A DNA stretch of 64,000 bases from Massilia varians (GTDB lineage Bacteria; Pseudomonadota; Gammaproteobacteria; Burkholderiales; Burkholderiaceae_D): the NCBI RefSeq assembly GCF_027923905.1, contig NZ_AP026966.1, positions 1,799,001-1,863,000 of the forward strand, read 5' to 3'. The translations under genes were made by a program, and so were the position numbers. Shown piece after piece: positions 1 to 9,683 of this stretch. Below the pieces are notes generated by a model. The model had not been told where the DNA came from. It searched no databases and worked only from the letters and a program-made list of their open reading frames with translations. Within the stretch, counting starts at the first letter, position 1. Each line of letters begins with the position of its first letter.

Positions 1-128
1 ACGAGCGCGACACCAAGCGCGCCATCGCTCCCCTGGTCCCGGCGGAGGATGCGCACATGCTCGATACCTCGAACATGTCGGCGCTTGACGCGGTCGAACA
101 GGTGTTGGCCTGGTATGCGCATGCATGA
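1..128 (+). CDS. cmk: Cytidylate kinase, C-terminal end (partial)
   Basis: Only the last 41 residues are visible, read from base 3; the gene begins before the window. The tail contains the stretch [17 protein letters not shown], which matches the end of bacterial cytidylate kinases, where a D(T/S)(T/S) motif is followed by a short helix. The enzyme phosphorylates CMP and dCMP in the cytoplasm. The position directly before rpsA is the usual proteobacterial order and supports the call. Nothing can be said about the catalytic part. Confidence 0.8.
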   Translation, partial: ERDTKRAIAPLVPAEDAHMLDTSNMSALDAVEQVLAWYAHA

Positions 129-400
129 GTTTTAGTGTTTTGAATTGTCTTCGTTGCCCATGGCGGCGAGGACTTTCCGCGCAGGCGGATCCGAGTTCTG
201 TGCATCATCGTCGGCTTGAGTCATCGCCAGATGGCTGCGCTGCGAAACCCGGTTCTGCTTCGTGGTGGTGAGGGTCCCAGGACCGTCATCTTGCAGGGTG
301 CCTGCGGCGGCAATTCCGCCATCGCAGGTGTGTGTCAACCTAACCCCAGTTCAGTCCGCACCATTGCCGGCCTGCTGGGCTAACTCGAGTAATAACCTTT
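129..400 (+). other. Untranslated leader between cmk and rpsA
   Basis: This 272-base stretch holds no reading frame I believe. It is the likely 5' untranslated leader and promoter region of rpsA. The bases just before the rpsA start (GAGTAATAACCTTT) contain no good Shine-Dalgarno sequence. In enteric bacteria rpsA is translated from a structured leader and repressed by its own product, so a similar arrangement is plausible here. That is inference; I did not fold it. Confidence 0.4.
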
Positions 401-2107
<1,707 letters not shown>

Positions 2108-2128
2108 TCACCTTTTCGAGGCGACCAG

Positions 2129-2434
2129 ATGACCAAGTCCGAGCTGATCAACCGCCTGGCTGAGCGCTATTCTCAGCTGGTGGCGAAAGATGCCGAGTTT
2201 GCCGTCAAGACCATCCTCGATGCGATGACCAACGCCCTGGCGACCGGGCAGCGCATCGAGATCCGTGGTTTCGGCAGCTTTGCGCTGAACAGCCGGCCGC
2301 CACGCATCGGCCGCAACCCGAAGTCCGGCGACAAGGTGATGGTGCCCGAAAAACGGGTGCCGCACTTCAAGCCGGGCAAGCAGTTGCGCGAGCGGGTGGA
2401 CGCGATGGTCGGGCAACCGATCATGGAAGACTGA
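2129..2434 (+). CDS. ihfB: Integration host factor beta subunit
   Basis: This is the beta chain of the DNA-bending heterodimer IHF, which wraps DNA at WATCAANNNNTTR sites in replication, recombination and sigma-54 transcription. The 101-residue product has the whole HU/IHF fold: the dimerising helices begin [12 protein letters not shown], and the DNA-binding arm carries [12 protein letters not shown] with the proline that intercalates into the minor groove. GAGGCG lies just upstream of the ATG. It follows rpsA closely and ends before a strong terminator. The gene is relevant to the IHF-like site array at 50809-51841. Confidence 0.97.
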   Translation: MTKSELINRLAERYSQLVAKDAEFAVKTILDAMTNALATGQRIEIRGFGSFALNSRPPRIGRNPKSGDKVMVPEKRVPHFKPGKQLRERVDAMVGQPIMED

Positions 2435-2458
2435 GTCGTCTGCTGGCTGGCAGGCAAG

Positions 2459-2490
2459 AACGGCGTCCCCTTGGGGATGCCGTTTTTTTT
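2459..2490 (+). terminator. Rho-independent terminator after ihfB
   Basis: A GC-rich hairpin, AACGGCGTCCCC paired with GGGGATGCCGTT (one G-T pair), is followed directly by eight T residues. It lies 25 bases after the ihfB stop and should end the rpsA-ihfB transcript before lapA. Confidence 0.85.
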
Positions 2491-2608
2491 CGTGCCTTGC
2501 CGGCAGCTTGCCGGGCCAGCGCCAGCTCGGCTTTTGAAATATCATGTCGGATATGCGACACTTTGCCTTTGTGCAAGCATTTGCACACTCACCCAGCGGG
2601 CACTGCTG

Positions 2609-2926
2609 ATGAAATTTGTCTCCACCATTGTTGGCGTCATCCTGTTTGTCCTGTTCTTCGGCTTCGCCCTGAAGAACACGCAGGAAGTCGACCTGCATTT
2701 CTTCCTCAACTACGAACTGCGCGGCCCCCTCGTCTTGATGCTGCTGGCTTTTTTCATTGCCGGCGCCGCCCTCGGCATCCTGGCACTGACACCGACCGTG
2801 TTCCGCCAGCGCCGCCAGACCTCGCAGCACAAGAACACCATCCAAGCCCTGCAGAGCGCCGCCGGCACCGGCAACGCCCCACCGGCCCCGGATGCCGTGA
2901 ACCCGGCGCAGAAGCTGGCCCCCTAA
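2609..2926 (+). CDS. lapA: Lipopolysaccharide assembly protein A (LapA domain)
   Basis: A small inner-membrane protein of 105 residues with two hydrophobic segments, at about residues 2-22 and 40-62, and a polar Pro/Ala-rich tail. This is the LapA (DUF1049) pattern, with the family signature KNTQEVDLHFF between the two helices. In E. coli LapA and LapB act with FtsH to set LpxC levels and so lipopolysaccharide synthesis. The open frame extends upstream to 2471, but the ATG at 2609 is preferred: it begins MKFVSTIVG, puts the first helix at the N-terminus, and follows AGCGGG. It lies 31 bases before lapB. Confidence 0.9.
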   Translation: MKFVSTIVGVILFVLFFGFALKNTQEVDLHFFLNYELRGPLVLMLLAFFIAGAALGILALTPTVFRQRRQTSQHKNTIQALQSAAGTGNAPPAPDAVNPAQKLAP

Positions 2927-2957
2927 GCCGCCGCGCGCCAACACAGAACAAGAACAC

Positions 2958-4133
2958 ATGGAATTCGAACTCTGGATGCTGCTTGGCATCCCATTCATCT
3001 TCGGTCTCGGCTGGATCGCCGCCCGCGTCGACATCAATTCGCTGGTCTACGAATCGCGCACCCTGCCGCGCGGCTATTTCAAGGGCTTGAACCACCTGCT
3101 CAACGACCAGCCGGACAAGGCCATCGATTCCTTCATCGAGATCGTCAAGCTCGACCCCGAATCGGCCGACATGCACTTTGCCCTCGGCAACCTGTTCCGC
3201 CGCCGCGGCGAGATCGAGCGCGCCATCCGCGTCCACCAGAACCTGCTGGCGCGTCCCGACCTCCCGGGCGAGCAGAAGGCCCACGCCCAGTACGAACTCG
3301 GCATGGACTACCTGAAGGCCGGCCTGCTCGACCGCGCCGAGGAAACCTTCAACCTGCTGGTGGGCACCGCCTTCGAGGTGCAGGCGCGGCGCGCGCTGCT
3401 GGAAATCTACCAGCGCGAAAAGGAATGGCGCCGCGCGATCGACGTGGCCAACGGCCTGCAGGAGTCCGGCGCCGGCGCGCGCCAGAAGGAAATCGCCCAG
3501 TTCTATTGCGAACTGGCCCAGGACGCCCTGGTGCACCTGCAGCCGAGCGACGCCATGCAGCTGCTCGACAAGGCCTTGCTGGCCGACCGCTCCAGCGTGC
3601 GCGCCACCATCCTGATCGGCGACGCCCAGCTGGCCCAGGGCGATACCGAGGCGGCCCTGCTGACCTGGCGCCGCGTCGAGCAGCAGAGCGTGCCGCACGT
3701 GGCCCTGGTGGCGCAACGTTTGATGGATGGCTACCGCAAGGTGGGGCGACCACAGGAAGGCGTCAACCTGTTGCGCTCCTACCTGGCCGAAGCATCCTCG
3801 ATTGACCTGATCGAGGTGGTGTTCAAGGCCGTGATCGAACTCGACGGCGTGGAAGCTGCCAAACAGCTGGTGGTCGAGGAATTGCGCCGCAACCCGACCC
3901 TGCTTGGCTTGGATAAATTGCTCGAGGCGCACCTGATGGATGCCCGCACCGAAGTATGGGAAGAGCTGTCGATGGTGAAGAACCTGGTGCAGCGCTATAC
4001 CCAGAAGCTGGCGCGCTACCAGTGCAGCCACTGCGGCTTCAAGGCGCGCCAGTTCTACTGGCAGTGCCCGGGTTGCAGCCGCTGGGAAACCTACCCGCCG
4101 CGCCGCACCGAAGAACTCAATGTGATGAACTGA
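2958..4133 (+). CDS. lapB: Lipopolysaccharide assembly protein B, TPR and rubredoxin-type
   Basis: LapB is a cytoplasm-facing, membrane-anchored adaptor that links LpxC to FtsH proteolysis and to LPS transport. The 391-residue protein begins with one transmembrane helix (about residues 4-21), continues with a long run of tetratricopeptide repeats (about 50-330), and ends with a rubredoxin-like metal knuckle whose four cysteines are C356, C359, C370 and C373 (CSHC and CPGC). Length and layout match E. coli LapB (YciM). It forms a unit with lapA upstream, and the heptose kinase follows 13 bases later, so three LPS-related genes are probably co-expressed. Confidence 0.95.
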   Translation: MEFELWMLLGIPFIFGLGWIAARVDINSLVYESRTLPRGYFKGLNHLLNDQPDKAIDSFIEIVKLDPESADMHFALGNLFRRRGEIERAIRVHQNLLARPDLPGEQKAHAQYELGMDYLKAGLLDRAEETFNLLVGTAFEVQARRALLEIYQREKEWRRAIDVANGLQESGAGARQKEIAQFYCELAQDALVHLQPSDAMQLLDKALLADRSSVRATILIGDAQLAQGDTEAALLTWRRVEQQSVPHVALVAQRLMDGYRKVGRPQEGVNLLRSYLAEASSIDLIEVVFKAVIELDGVEAAKQLVVEELRRNPTLLGLDKLLEAHLMDARTEVWEELSMVKNLVQRYTQKLARYQCSHCGFKARQFYWQCPGCSRWETYPPRRTEELNVMN

Positions 4134-4146
4134 CGCAGCCTTACCT

Positions 4147-5124
4147 ATGACCGACCCGATCCCGAACCGCCTGCTGGCGGCAGACAGCTTCCGCCGCGCG
4201 GCGGCCCCCGAACTCTCCAGCGTGCGCCTGCTCGTGGTGGGCGACGTCATGCTCGACCGCTACTGGTTCGGCGACGTCTCGCGCATCTCGCCGGAAGCGC
4301 CGGTGCCGGTGGTGCGCATCGAGCGCCGCGAGGAGCGCCTGGGCGGCGCCGCCAACGTGGCGCGCAATGCCGCCGCGCTCGGCGCCCACACGGGCCTGCT
4401 GGGCGTGACCGGCAAGGACGAAGCGGGCGACGAGGTCGAGAAGCTGCTGCGCGAATCGTCCATCCATAGCTACATGAAGCGCGACGACGCGATCTCGACC
4501 ATCATCAAGCTGCGCGTCATCGGCCGCCAGCAACAGATGGTGCGCATCGACTTCGAGGATGCGCCCACCGAGACCGTGCTGGTCGAGAAGCTCGACCAGT
4601 TCCGCGCGCTGTTGCCCGAGTACGACGTCGTGATCCTGTCCGACTACAACAAGGGCGCGCTGGCGAACGTGGCCGAGATGGTGAAAGAAGCGCGCGCGGC
4701 CGGCAAGGTCGTGCTGGTCGACCCCAAGGGCGACGATTTCAGCCCCTACCGCGGCGCGACCCTCCTGACCCCGAACCGCTCGGAACTGCAGCGCGTGGTG
4801 GGCGTCTGGAAGACCGAAGAACAATTGACTGAGAAGGCGCAGCGCCTGCGCGCCGAACTGGAACTCGACGCACTGCTGCTGACCCGCTCGGAAGAGGGCA
4901 TGAGCCTGTACACCGACAAGGAGGTGCTGCACGTGCATGCCGACGCGCGCGAAGTGTTCGACGTCTCGGGCGCGGGCGACACCGTCATCGCCACGCTGGC
5001 CGCGATGCTGGGCGCGGGCGCGCCGCTGGACGAAGCGCTGGCCACCGCCAACCGCGCCGGCGGCATCGTGGTCGGCAAGCTGGGCACGGCGACCGTCACC
5101 CGCGAGGAACTGTTCCCCGGTTGA
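4147..5124 (+). CDS. rfaE1: D-glycero-beta-D-manno-heptose-7-phosphate kinase (RfaE domain I)
   Basis: A PfkB/ribokinase-family sugar kinase that makes heptose 1,7-bisphosphate for the LPS inner core. Visible motifs are the substrate-side glycines LGGAANVARNAAALGA, the middle motif VLVDPKG, and the C-terminal catalytic signature DVSGAGDT with the base D278. At 325 residues it has only the kinase half; the adenylyltransferase half of the bifunctional E. coli HldE is absent, so that step must be encoded elsewhere. This split is usual in betaproteobacteria. It sits 13 bases after lapB. Confidence 0.93.
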   Translation: MTDPIPNRLLAADSFRRAAAPELSSVRLLVVGDVMLDRYWFGDVSRISPEAPVPVVRIERREERLGGAANVARNAAALGAHTGLLGVTGKDEAGDEVEKLLRESSIHSYMKRDDAISTIIKLRVIGRQQQMVRIDFEDAPTETVLVEKLDQFRALLPEYDVVILSDYNKGALANVAEMVKEARAAGKVVLVDPKGDDFSPYRGATLLTPNRSELQRVVGVWKTEEQLTEKAQRLRAELELDALLLTRSEEGMSLYTDKEVLHVHADAREVFDVSGAGDTVIATLAAMLGAGAPLDEALATANRAGGIVVGKLGTATVTREELFPG

Positions 5125-5136
5125 GTTCGCTCAAAT

Positions 5137-5159
5137 CCGGGCCGTCAACGACGGCCCGG
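5137..5159 (+). other. Perfect hairpin after rfaE1
   Basis: A nine-base-pair perfect stem, CCGGGCCGT with ACGGCCCGG, closes a five-base loop 13 bases after the rfaE1 stop. No T-run follows, so it is at best a weak or Rho-assisted terminator, or a 3'-end-stabilising hairpin. Confidence 0.45.
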
Positions 5160-5226
5160 CAGCTCCGTTAGTGCGTGGGTGGATGGCGCCGCCGTCCATC
5201 ATACGAAAACCTACGGAGAACATTCA

Positions 5227-5586
5227 ATGATCAAGAAACTGGTATTCGCCATTGCCGCGCTGGTCGCCTCGACCGGCATCGCCTTCGCCCAGGTCGACGT
5301 CAACAAGGCCGATGCGGCCGCGCTGGACGGCATCAAGGGCGTGGGGCCGAGCATGTCGAAGATGATCCTCGACGAACGCGCCAAGGGCGAGTTCAAGGAC
5401 TGGGCTGACTTCCAGCAGCGCGTCAAGGGCGTGGGCGGCAAGAAGGCGATGAAGCTGTCCGAGGCCGGCCTGACTGTCAACGGCAAGCCGATGGAAGCCG
5501 GCGCCGCCAAGCCGGCCAAGACGGAGAAAACCTCCGCCAAGACGGCCGCCAAGGACAAACCAGGCGAGCAGAAGGCGGCGATGTAA
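5227..5586 (+). CDS. ComEA-like helix-hairpin-helix protein, secreted
   Basis: A 119-residue protein with a signal peptide (MIKKLVFAIAALVASTGIAFAQ) followed directly by a ComEA-type helix-hairpin-helix domain: VDVNKADAAALDGIKGVG and, after a spacer, VKGVGGKKAMKL. The domain binds DNA without sequence specificity; in competent bacteria ComEA pulls incoming DNA into the periplasm. The last 40 residues are Lys/Ala-rich. The ATG at 5227 is chosen over an in-frame one at 5179 because it starts a proper signal peptide and follows GGAGA. No other competence genes are near, so a role in DNA uptake is inferred from the family only. Confidence 0.85.
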   Translation: MIKKLVFAIAALVASTGIAFAQVDVNKADAAALDGIKGVGPSMSKMILDERAKGEFKDWADFQQRVKGVGGKKAMKLSEAGLTVNGKPMEAGAAKPAKTEKTSAKTAAKDKPGEQKAAM

Positions 5587-5592
5587 GAAGCC

Positions 5593-5615
5593 AACCCGCG
5601 GCGACGCGGGTTTTT
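5593..5615 (+). terminator. Rho-independent terminator after the ComEA-like gene
   Basis: The stem AACCCGC / GCGGGTT with a six-base loop is followed by a T-run, six bases after the stop codon of the upstream gene. Confidence 0.8.
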
Positions 5616-5634
5616 GATGCTGGCACGCGTCGGC

Positions 5635-5997
5635 TTACTGGCGGATGCGGATGTCGATGTTCACCTGCGGATCGCGGCGCGCGTGGCGGCCGTCGTCGGG
5701 ATAGTAGTACGAGTTCACCGGGTAATAGCCTTGATACACGACCGGGCGTTCAACGTCGTGCTCACGGTAGCGCCGATCGTCGTAGCGGCGCTCCGCGTAG
5801 CGAGCGTCCGGGCGCTTGCACTTGCGCTTTTCCTTGTATTCGCCTTTCTTCCATTTCTGCTCGACCTTGCAGTATCCATCCCAGTAGGTCTGCTTGTGTT
5901 CGCGGCTGTGACGGCCGCCCTTCCACGGATCCGCCATGGCGGCGGACGACAGCGATACAAGCGCAAGCAACAACAGTGACGTAGCCGATTTCTTCAT
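5635..5997 (-). CDS. Small secreted Tyr/Arg-rich protein of unknown function
   Basis: A 120-residue protein with a clear signal peptide (about residues 1-22, ending SSAAMA-D). The mature part is strongly basic and rich in Tyr, Arg and Asp (for example YAERRYDDRRYREHD), with two cysteines in the first half (CKVEQ and KRKCKR). I do not recognise a family. Charge and tyrosine content suggest an exported envelope protein that binds an anionic surface, but this is a guess. AGGAGTTCC lies directly before the start. It converges with the ComEA-like gene and is transcribed away from the M28 peptidase. Confidence 0.7.
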   Translation of the reverse strand: MKKSATSLLLLALVSLSSAAMADPWKGGRHSREHKQTYWDGYCKVEQKWKKGEYKEKRKCKRPDARYAERRYDDRRYREHDVERPVVYQGYYPVNSYYYPDDGRHARRDPQVNIDIRIRQ

Positions 5998-6193
5998 GAT
6001 GGAACTCCTTGTCTGCCTGGCTCCATACTAGACGAGCCCGGCCGGTGTCCGATTGCGACTGTGTTATCGAATGTTACAGGGCCGGCCGGCCGGCAGCGTG
6101 CCTGCGTACCCGGCAGATGTATTGACTGACACCAATCAATCCGCATGAGAAGATGTGCACGCCACTTGCACTCCATAAACCAGAAAGGTACTC

Positions 6194-7573
6194 ATGCCTC
6201 ACGCCCGCATTTCTTCCTCCCTGCTGGCCGCACTGCTCGCCGTTAGCGCCGGCACGGCCGCCGCCGCACCGGTCGCCGCGGCCCCGGACTTCAAGCGCCA
6301 GCAGCCCCAGATCAACAAGATCCTCTCCGAGATCTCGGCCAAGCGCATGGAGGCCTATGTCGCCAAGCTGGTGAGCTTCGGCACCCGCCACACGATGTCG
6401 GAAACCGAATCCGACACCCGCGGCATCGGCGCCGCGCGCCGCTGGATCAAGGCGGAACTCGAGCGCTGCGGCGCCGGCACGCCGCTGCAGGTTTCCTTCG
6501 ATAGCCACATCGCCCCGGTCTCGGCCCGCATCTCGCGCCCGACCGAGATCGTCAACGTGGTCGCTACGCTGCCGGGCACCCAGGAAGCCTCGAAGGACCG
6601 CATCTACGTGGTCAGCGGCCACTACGATTCGCGCGTCAGCGACGTGATGAACTACACCGCCGATGCCCCGGGCGCCAACGATGACGCCTCCGGCACCGCG
6701 GCCACCATGGAACTGGCCTGCGTGATGGCCAAGCACAAGTTCGACGCCACCATCGTCTTCATGGCGGTCGCCGCCGAAGAGCAGGGCCTGCTGGGCGCGC
6801 GCCACTGGGCCACCCAGGCGCGCCAGAAGAACCTGAACATCGCCGGCATGTTCACCAACGACATCATCGGCAGCTCGCGCGCCGACAATGGCAAGGTGGA
6901 CAACAAACAGGTGCGCCTGTTCTCGCAGAGCATCCCGGCCACCAAGGAGATGAGCGAAACCGTGCGCCAGCTGGTGGCCACCGGCGGCGACAGCGATTCG
7001 CTCTCGCGCCAGCTGGGCCGCCATATCAAGGAGATGGGCGAGCGCTACGTAAAGGGCTTCAAGGTCTCGCTGATCCATCGCGCCGACCGCTACCTGCGCG
7101 GCGGCGACCACATGCCCTTCCTGGAGCAGGGCTACGCCGCGCTGCGCTTTACCGAGCCGGCCGAGGACTTCGCGCACCAGCACCAGGACCTGCGTACCGA
7201 AAACGGCAAGGTCTACGGCGACCTGATCGAGTTTAATGATTACGACTACATCGCCAAGGTGACCAAGGTGAACGCTGCGGCACTGGCCTCGCTGGCGCTG
7301 GCACCAGGCGCGCCGCAGAACGTCAAGTTGCGCACCGACAAGCTGACCAACGACTCGACCCTGGTGTGGCAGGCGAATGCCGAACCGGACGTGGCGGGTT
7401 ACCGCATCGTCTGGCGCGACACCACCGCCAGCGAGTGGCAGGGCTCGAAGTGGGTCGGGAATGTCACCGAGGCGACCATCGACCTGTCGAAAGACAACGT
7501 GTTCTTCGGCGTGCAGGCAGTCGACAAGGACGGCAACCCGAGCGTCGCCAGCTATCCGCTGCCGCAGCGCTGA
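6194..7573 (+). CDS. Secreted M28-family zinc aminopeptidase with C-terminal FN3-like domain
   Basis: A 459-residue exported metallopeptidase. A signal peptide occupies about residues 1-24. The M28 domain shows the zinc-site motifs in order: SGHYDSR (H143, D145), GANDDASG (bridging D163) and AAEEQGLLG (the catalytic and metal-binding glutamates, near 195). Family members remove N-terminal amino acids or dipeptides using two zinc ions. After the catalytic domain, from about residue 373, comes a fibronectin-type-III-like beta domain (APQNVKLR to DGNPSVASYPL) of the kind often used for substrate or surface contact. It stands alone in a short intergenic setting, next to a REP-like repeat. Confidence 0.9.
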   Translation: MPHARISSSLLAALLAVSAGTAAAAPVAAAPDFKRQQPQINKILSEISAKRMEAYVAKLVSFGTRHTMSETESDTRGIGAARRWIKAELERCGAGTPLQVSFDSHIAPVSARISRPTEIVNVVATLPGTQEASKDRIYVVSGHYDSRVSDVMNYTADAPGANDDASGTAATMELACVMAKHKFDATIVFMAVAAEEQGLLGARHWATQARQKNLNIAGMFTNDIIGSSRADNGKVDNKQVRLFSQSIPATKEMSETVRQLVATGGDSDSLSRQLGRHIKEMGERYVKGFKVSLIHRADRYLRGGDHMPFLEQGYAALRFTEPAEDFAHQHQDLRTENGKVYGDLIEFNDYDYIAKVTKVNAAALASLALAPGAPQNVKLRTDKLTNDSTLVWQANAEPDVAGYRIVWRDTTASEWQGSKWVGNVTEATIDLSKDNVFFGVQAVDKDGNPSVASYPLPQR

Positions 7574-7577
7574 TTGT

Positions 7578-7702
7578 CGTAGGGTGGGCGGCTCCACCAG
7601 GCGGCGTGCGTTGCCGCCGGCGTGTGCGCCGCCCACGCGTTCAACCCCGGCCCGCGCAGACGCAAGGGCTGTTCGAGTCATGCCTGAACGCGTGGGCGGC
7701 GC
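7578..7702. repeat. REP-like palindrome, locus A
   Basis: The left element starts GTAGGGTGGGCGGC at 7579 and closes with GCCGCCCACGCGTTCAA near 7628-7644. An inverted, partly degraded copy (TGAACGCGTGGGCGGCGC) follows at 7685-7702. The same palindrome family recurs at 20463, 36060 and 55837. Confidence 0.75.
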
Positions 7703-7826
7703 AGACAATCCCGTCAGATCATGCTGCGCAGTCGAGCCGCGCCACCCGACGGACGAAGCCCGACAAATACGCCGCCTTGCCGTCCGGATTAGAATAGCGG
7801 TTTAGGAAATCGCGAGAGAGCAAGGA

Positions 7827-8729
7827 ATGGCTTACAAGACCATCGAAGACACGATCGGCAACACCCCGCTGGTGCAACTGGTGCGCCTGCCCGGCGCGGA
7901 CGCGGCTGCCCGCAACAACATCATCCTCGGCAAGCTCGAAGGCAACAACCCGGCCGGTTCGGTGAAGGACCGCGCCGCCATGTCGATGCTGCGCGGGGCC
8001 GAAGCGCGTGGCCAGATCAAGCCGGGCGATACCCTGATCGAAGCGACCAGCGGCAACACCGGCATCGCGCTGGCGATGGCGGCCGCCATCCGCGGCTACA
8101 AGATGGTGCTCCTGATGCCGGACAACCTGTCGGTCGAGCGCCGCCAGAGCATGGCGGCCTACGGCGCCAGGATCATCCTGACCCCGAAGTCGGGCGGCAT
8201 GGAGTACGCGCGCGACATGGCCGAGCAGATGCAGAAGAACGGCGAGGGCATCATCCTCGACCAGTTCGGCAACCAGGACAATCCGCGCGGCCACTATGAA
8301 ACCACCGGCCCCGAAATCTGGCGCGACACCGAAGGGCGCGTCACCCACTTCGTCAGCGCCATGGGCACCACCGGCACAATCATGGGCGTGTCGCGCTACC
8401 TGAAGGAACAGAACCCGGCGGTGCGCATCATCGGCGCCCAGCCGGAAGAAGGTTCCTCGATCCCGGGCATCCGCAAGTGGCCGGAAGCCTACCTCCCGAA
8501 GATCTACGACAAGGCGCGCGTGGACCAGGTGGAGCCGGTCAGCCAGGCGGCGGCCGAGCAGATGGCGCGCCGGCTGGCGGCGGAAGAGGGCATCTTCTGC
8601 GGCATCTCGGCGGCGGGCGCCTGCGAAGTGGCGCTGCGCATTTCCCAAACGGTGGAGAACGCGACCATCGTGTTCGTGGTGTGCGACCGGGGCGACCGCT
8701 ACCTGTCGACCGGCGTGTTCCCGGCCTGA
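7827..8729 (+). CDS. cysM: Cysteine synthase B
   Basis: A PLP-dependent enzyme that makes cysteine (or S-sulfocysteine) from O-acetylserine. The 300-residue protein carries the lysine that binds PLP in NPAGSVKDR (K47), the substrate loop EATSGNTGIAL, the phosphate-binding loop GTTGTIMG and a C-terminal GISAAGA. The stretch DQFGNQDNPRGHYETTGPEIW is typical of the CysM rather than the CysK branch. GAGAGCAAGGA precedes the start. It appears monocistronic and ends at a hairpin terminator. Confidence 0.95.
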   Translation: MAYKTIEDTIGNTPLVQLVRLPGADAAARNNIILGKLEGNNPAGSVKDRAAMSMLRGAEARGQIKPGDTLIEATSGNTGIALAMAAAIRGYKMVLLMPDNLSVERRQSMAAYGARIILTPKSGGMEYARDMAEQMQKNGEGIILDQFGNQDNPRGHYETTGPEIWRDTEGRVTHFVSAMGTTGTIMGVSRYLKEQNPAVRIIGAQPEEGSSIPGIRKWPEAYLPKIYDKARVDQVEPVSQAAAEQMARRLAAEEGIFCGISAAGACEVALRISQTVENATIVFVVCDRGDRYLSTGVFPA

Positions 8730-8750
8730 CGCCCGACTAGCGAACGATAC

Positions 8751-8784
8751 AAAAAAGCCATCCTGACGGATGGCTCTTTATTTT
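8751..8784 (+). terminator. Rho-independent terminator after cysM
   Basis: An A-run, then the perfect stem AGCCATCC / GGATGGCT with loop TGAC, then a T-rich tail. The flanking A- and T-runs would let it work on both strands. Confidence 0.85.
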
Positions 8785-8898
8785 GCGCAACTTTTTTGAC
8801 GTCCGGGGGCGCCCGCAGCGGTCCTGCGTTCGCAAGCACCCGGCAAGGCGCACGCCGGCGTCAAGCGGCAGGCCGGGCCTGCCGCGCCGCCGCAGCGA

Positions 8899-9234
8899 TC
8901 ACGCCTCTTTCGGCGCGGCGCCTTCCTTCGGCTTGAACTGCTTATCGCTGATGCGGAACTTGGCGCGGCGGTCGCCCATGAGGTAGCGCAGGTCGCGGAT
9001 CGACAGGTCGCTGACTTCGTGCATGCGGATCAGGAGCGAAGCGCCGACCGGCAGGCGGTGGTGACGGATCTTCGAGATCACCGGCGGCGCCACTTCCAGT
9101 GCGCGCGACAGGGCTGCGTCGTTCTTCAGGCGCAGGTTCTCGATCAGAGTGTCGAGCAGGCGGTTCGGGTTGTACTGCAGGAGCTCATCGGACTCCGAAT
9201 CGCTATTCATATCAATGCCGACTTGGTTTGTCAT
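8899..9234 (-). CDS. Small helix-turn-helix-like protein, function unknown
   Basis: A 111-residue protein. The middle part, ALSRALEVAPPVISKIRHHRLPVG, reads as a lambda-repressor (XRE)-like helix-turn-helix, with helix 2 around LSRALEV and recognition helix around PVISKIR. The end is Lys/Pro-rich. I recall small proteins of this type as common in Oxalobacteraceae but know no assigned function; a DNA-binding regulator is the reasonable inference. The ATG at 9234 follows AGGAATTTG. A second in-frame ATG (MNSDSES) lies eight codons on. The 450-base region upstream is unusually AT-rich. Confidence 0.7.
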   Translation of the reverse strand: MTNQVGIDMNSDSESDELLQYNPNRLLDTLIENLRLKNDAALSRALEVAPPVISKIRHHRLPVGASLLIRMHEVSDLSIRDLRYLMGDRRAKFRISDKQFKPKEGAAPKEA

Positions 9235-9683
9235 GATTCAAATTCCTATTTTGGGTTGGACGGAGCCCCATGCGGCGCTCGGCTCCAGGCTACGTTATTT
9301 CGTAATTTTCTACTCAATTGTACAACTAATTTCTAATCTGATACTCAGTAGCAATAACGATCAGATCGATTTACTCAGTATTGTTGTCTCAACGCAACAA
9401 TAGCCGCAATGCAATTCTCTCACAAACTCACGGAAATAATAATTGTTTTTTGATTAATCCCAAGTGTAACGTCATCGCTGGGTTGATGCCGCACGGTATG
9501 AAAAATACTGACAGAGTACTAAGAAAAGCGGGAGTATGAAGCGATGAGGGGTGTTTCTCCAGAGAATCTGGAGAAAAGGAACGCATACCCCCGGGGAGTA
9601 TAGGGACAGTGAAGCGCTTCAGGAAGGAAGAAAAGGCGGGAAGACCGTTACAAATCGATACAAAGTTTCCCGCCGAGCAATGC
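9235..9683. other. AT-rich non-coding region
   Basis: About 450 bases without a credible gene, clearly richer in A and T than the surroundings (for example AATAATAATTGTTTTTTG near 9436). It must hold the promoter of the leftward HTH-like gene. A small dyad TCTCCAG / CTGGAGA lies at 9556-9574. The open frames here lack ribosome binding sites and recognisable protein character. Confidence 0.5.

Noticed and set aside
4147..5124. Bifunctional HldE
   Set aside because: The product ends after the kinase domain at 325 residues; no adenylyltransferase HxGH motif follows.
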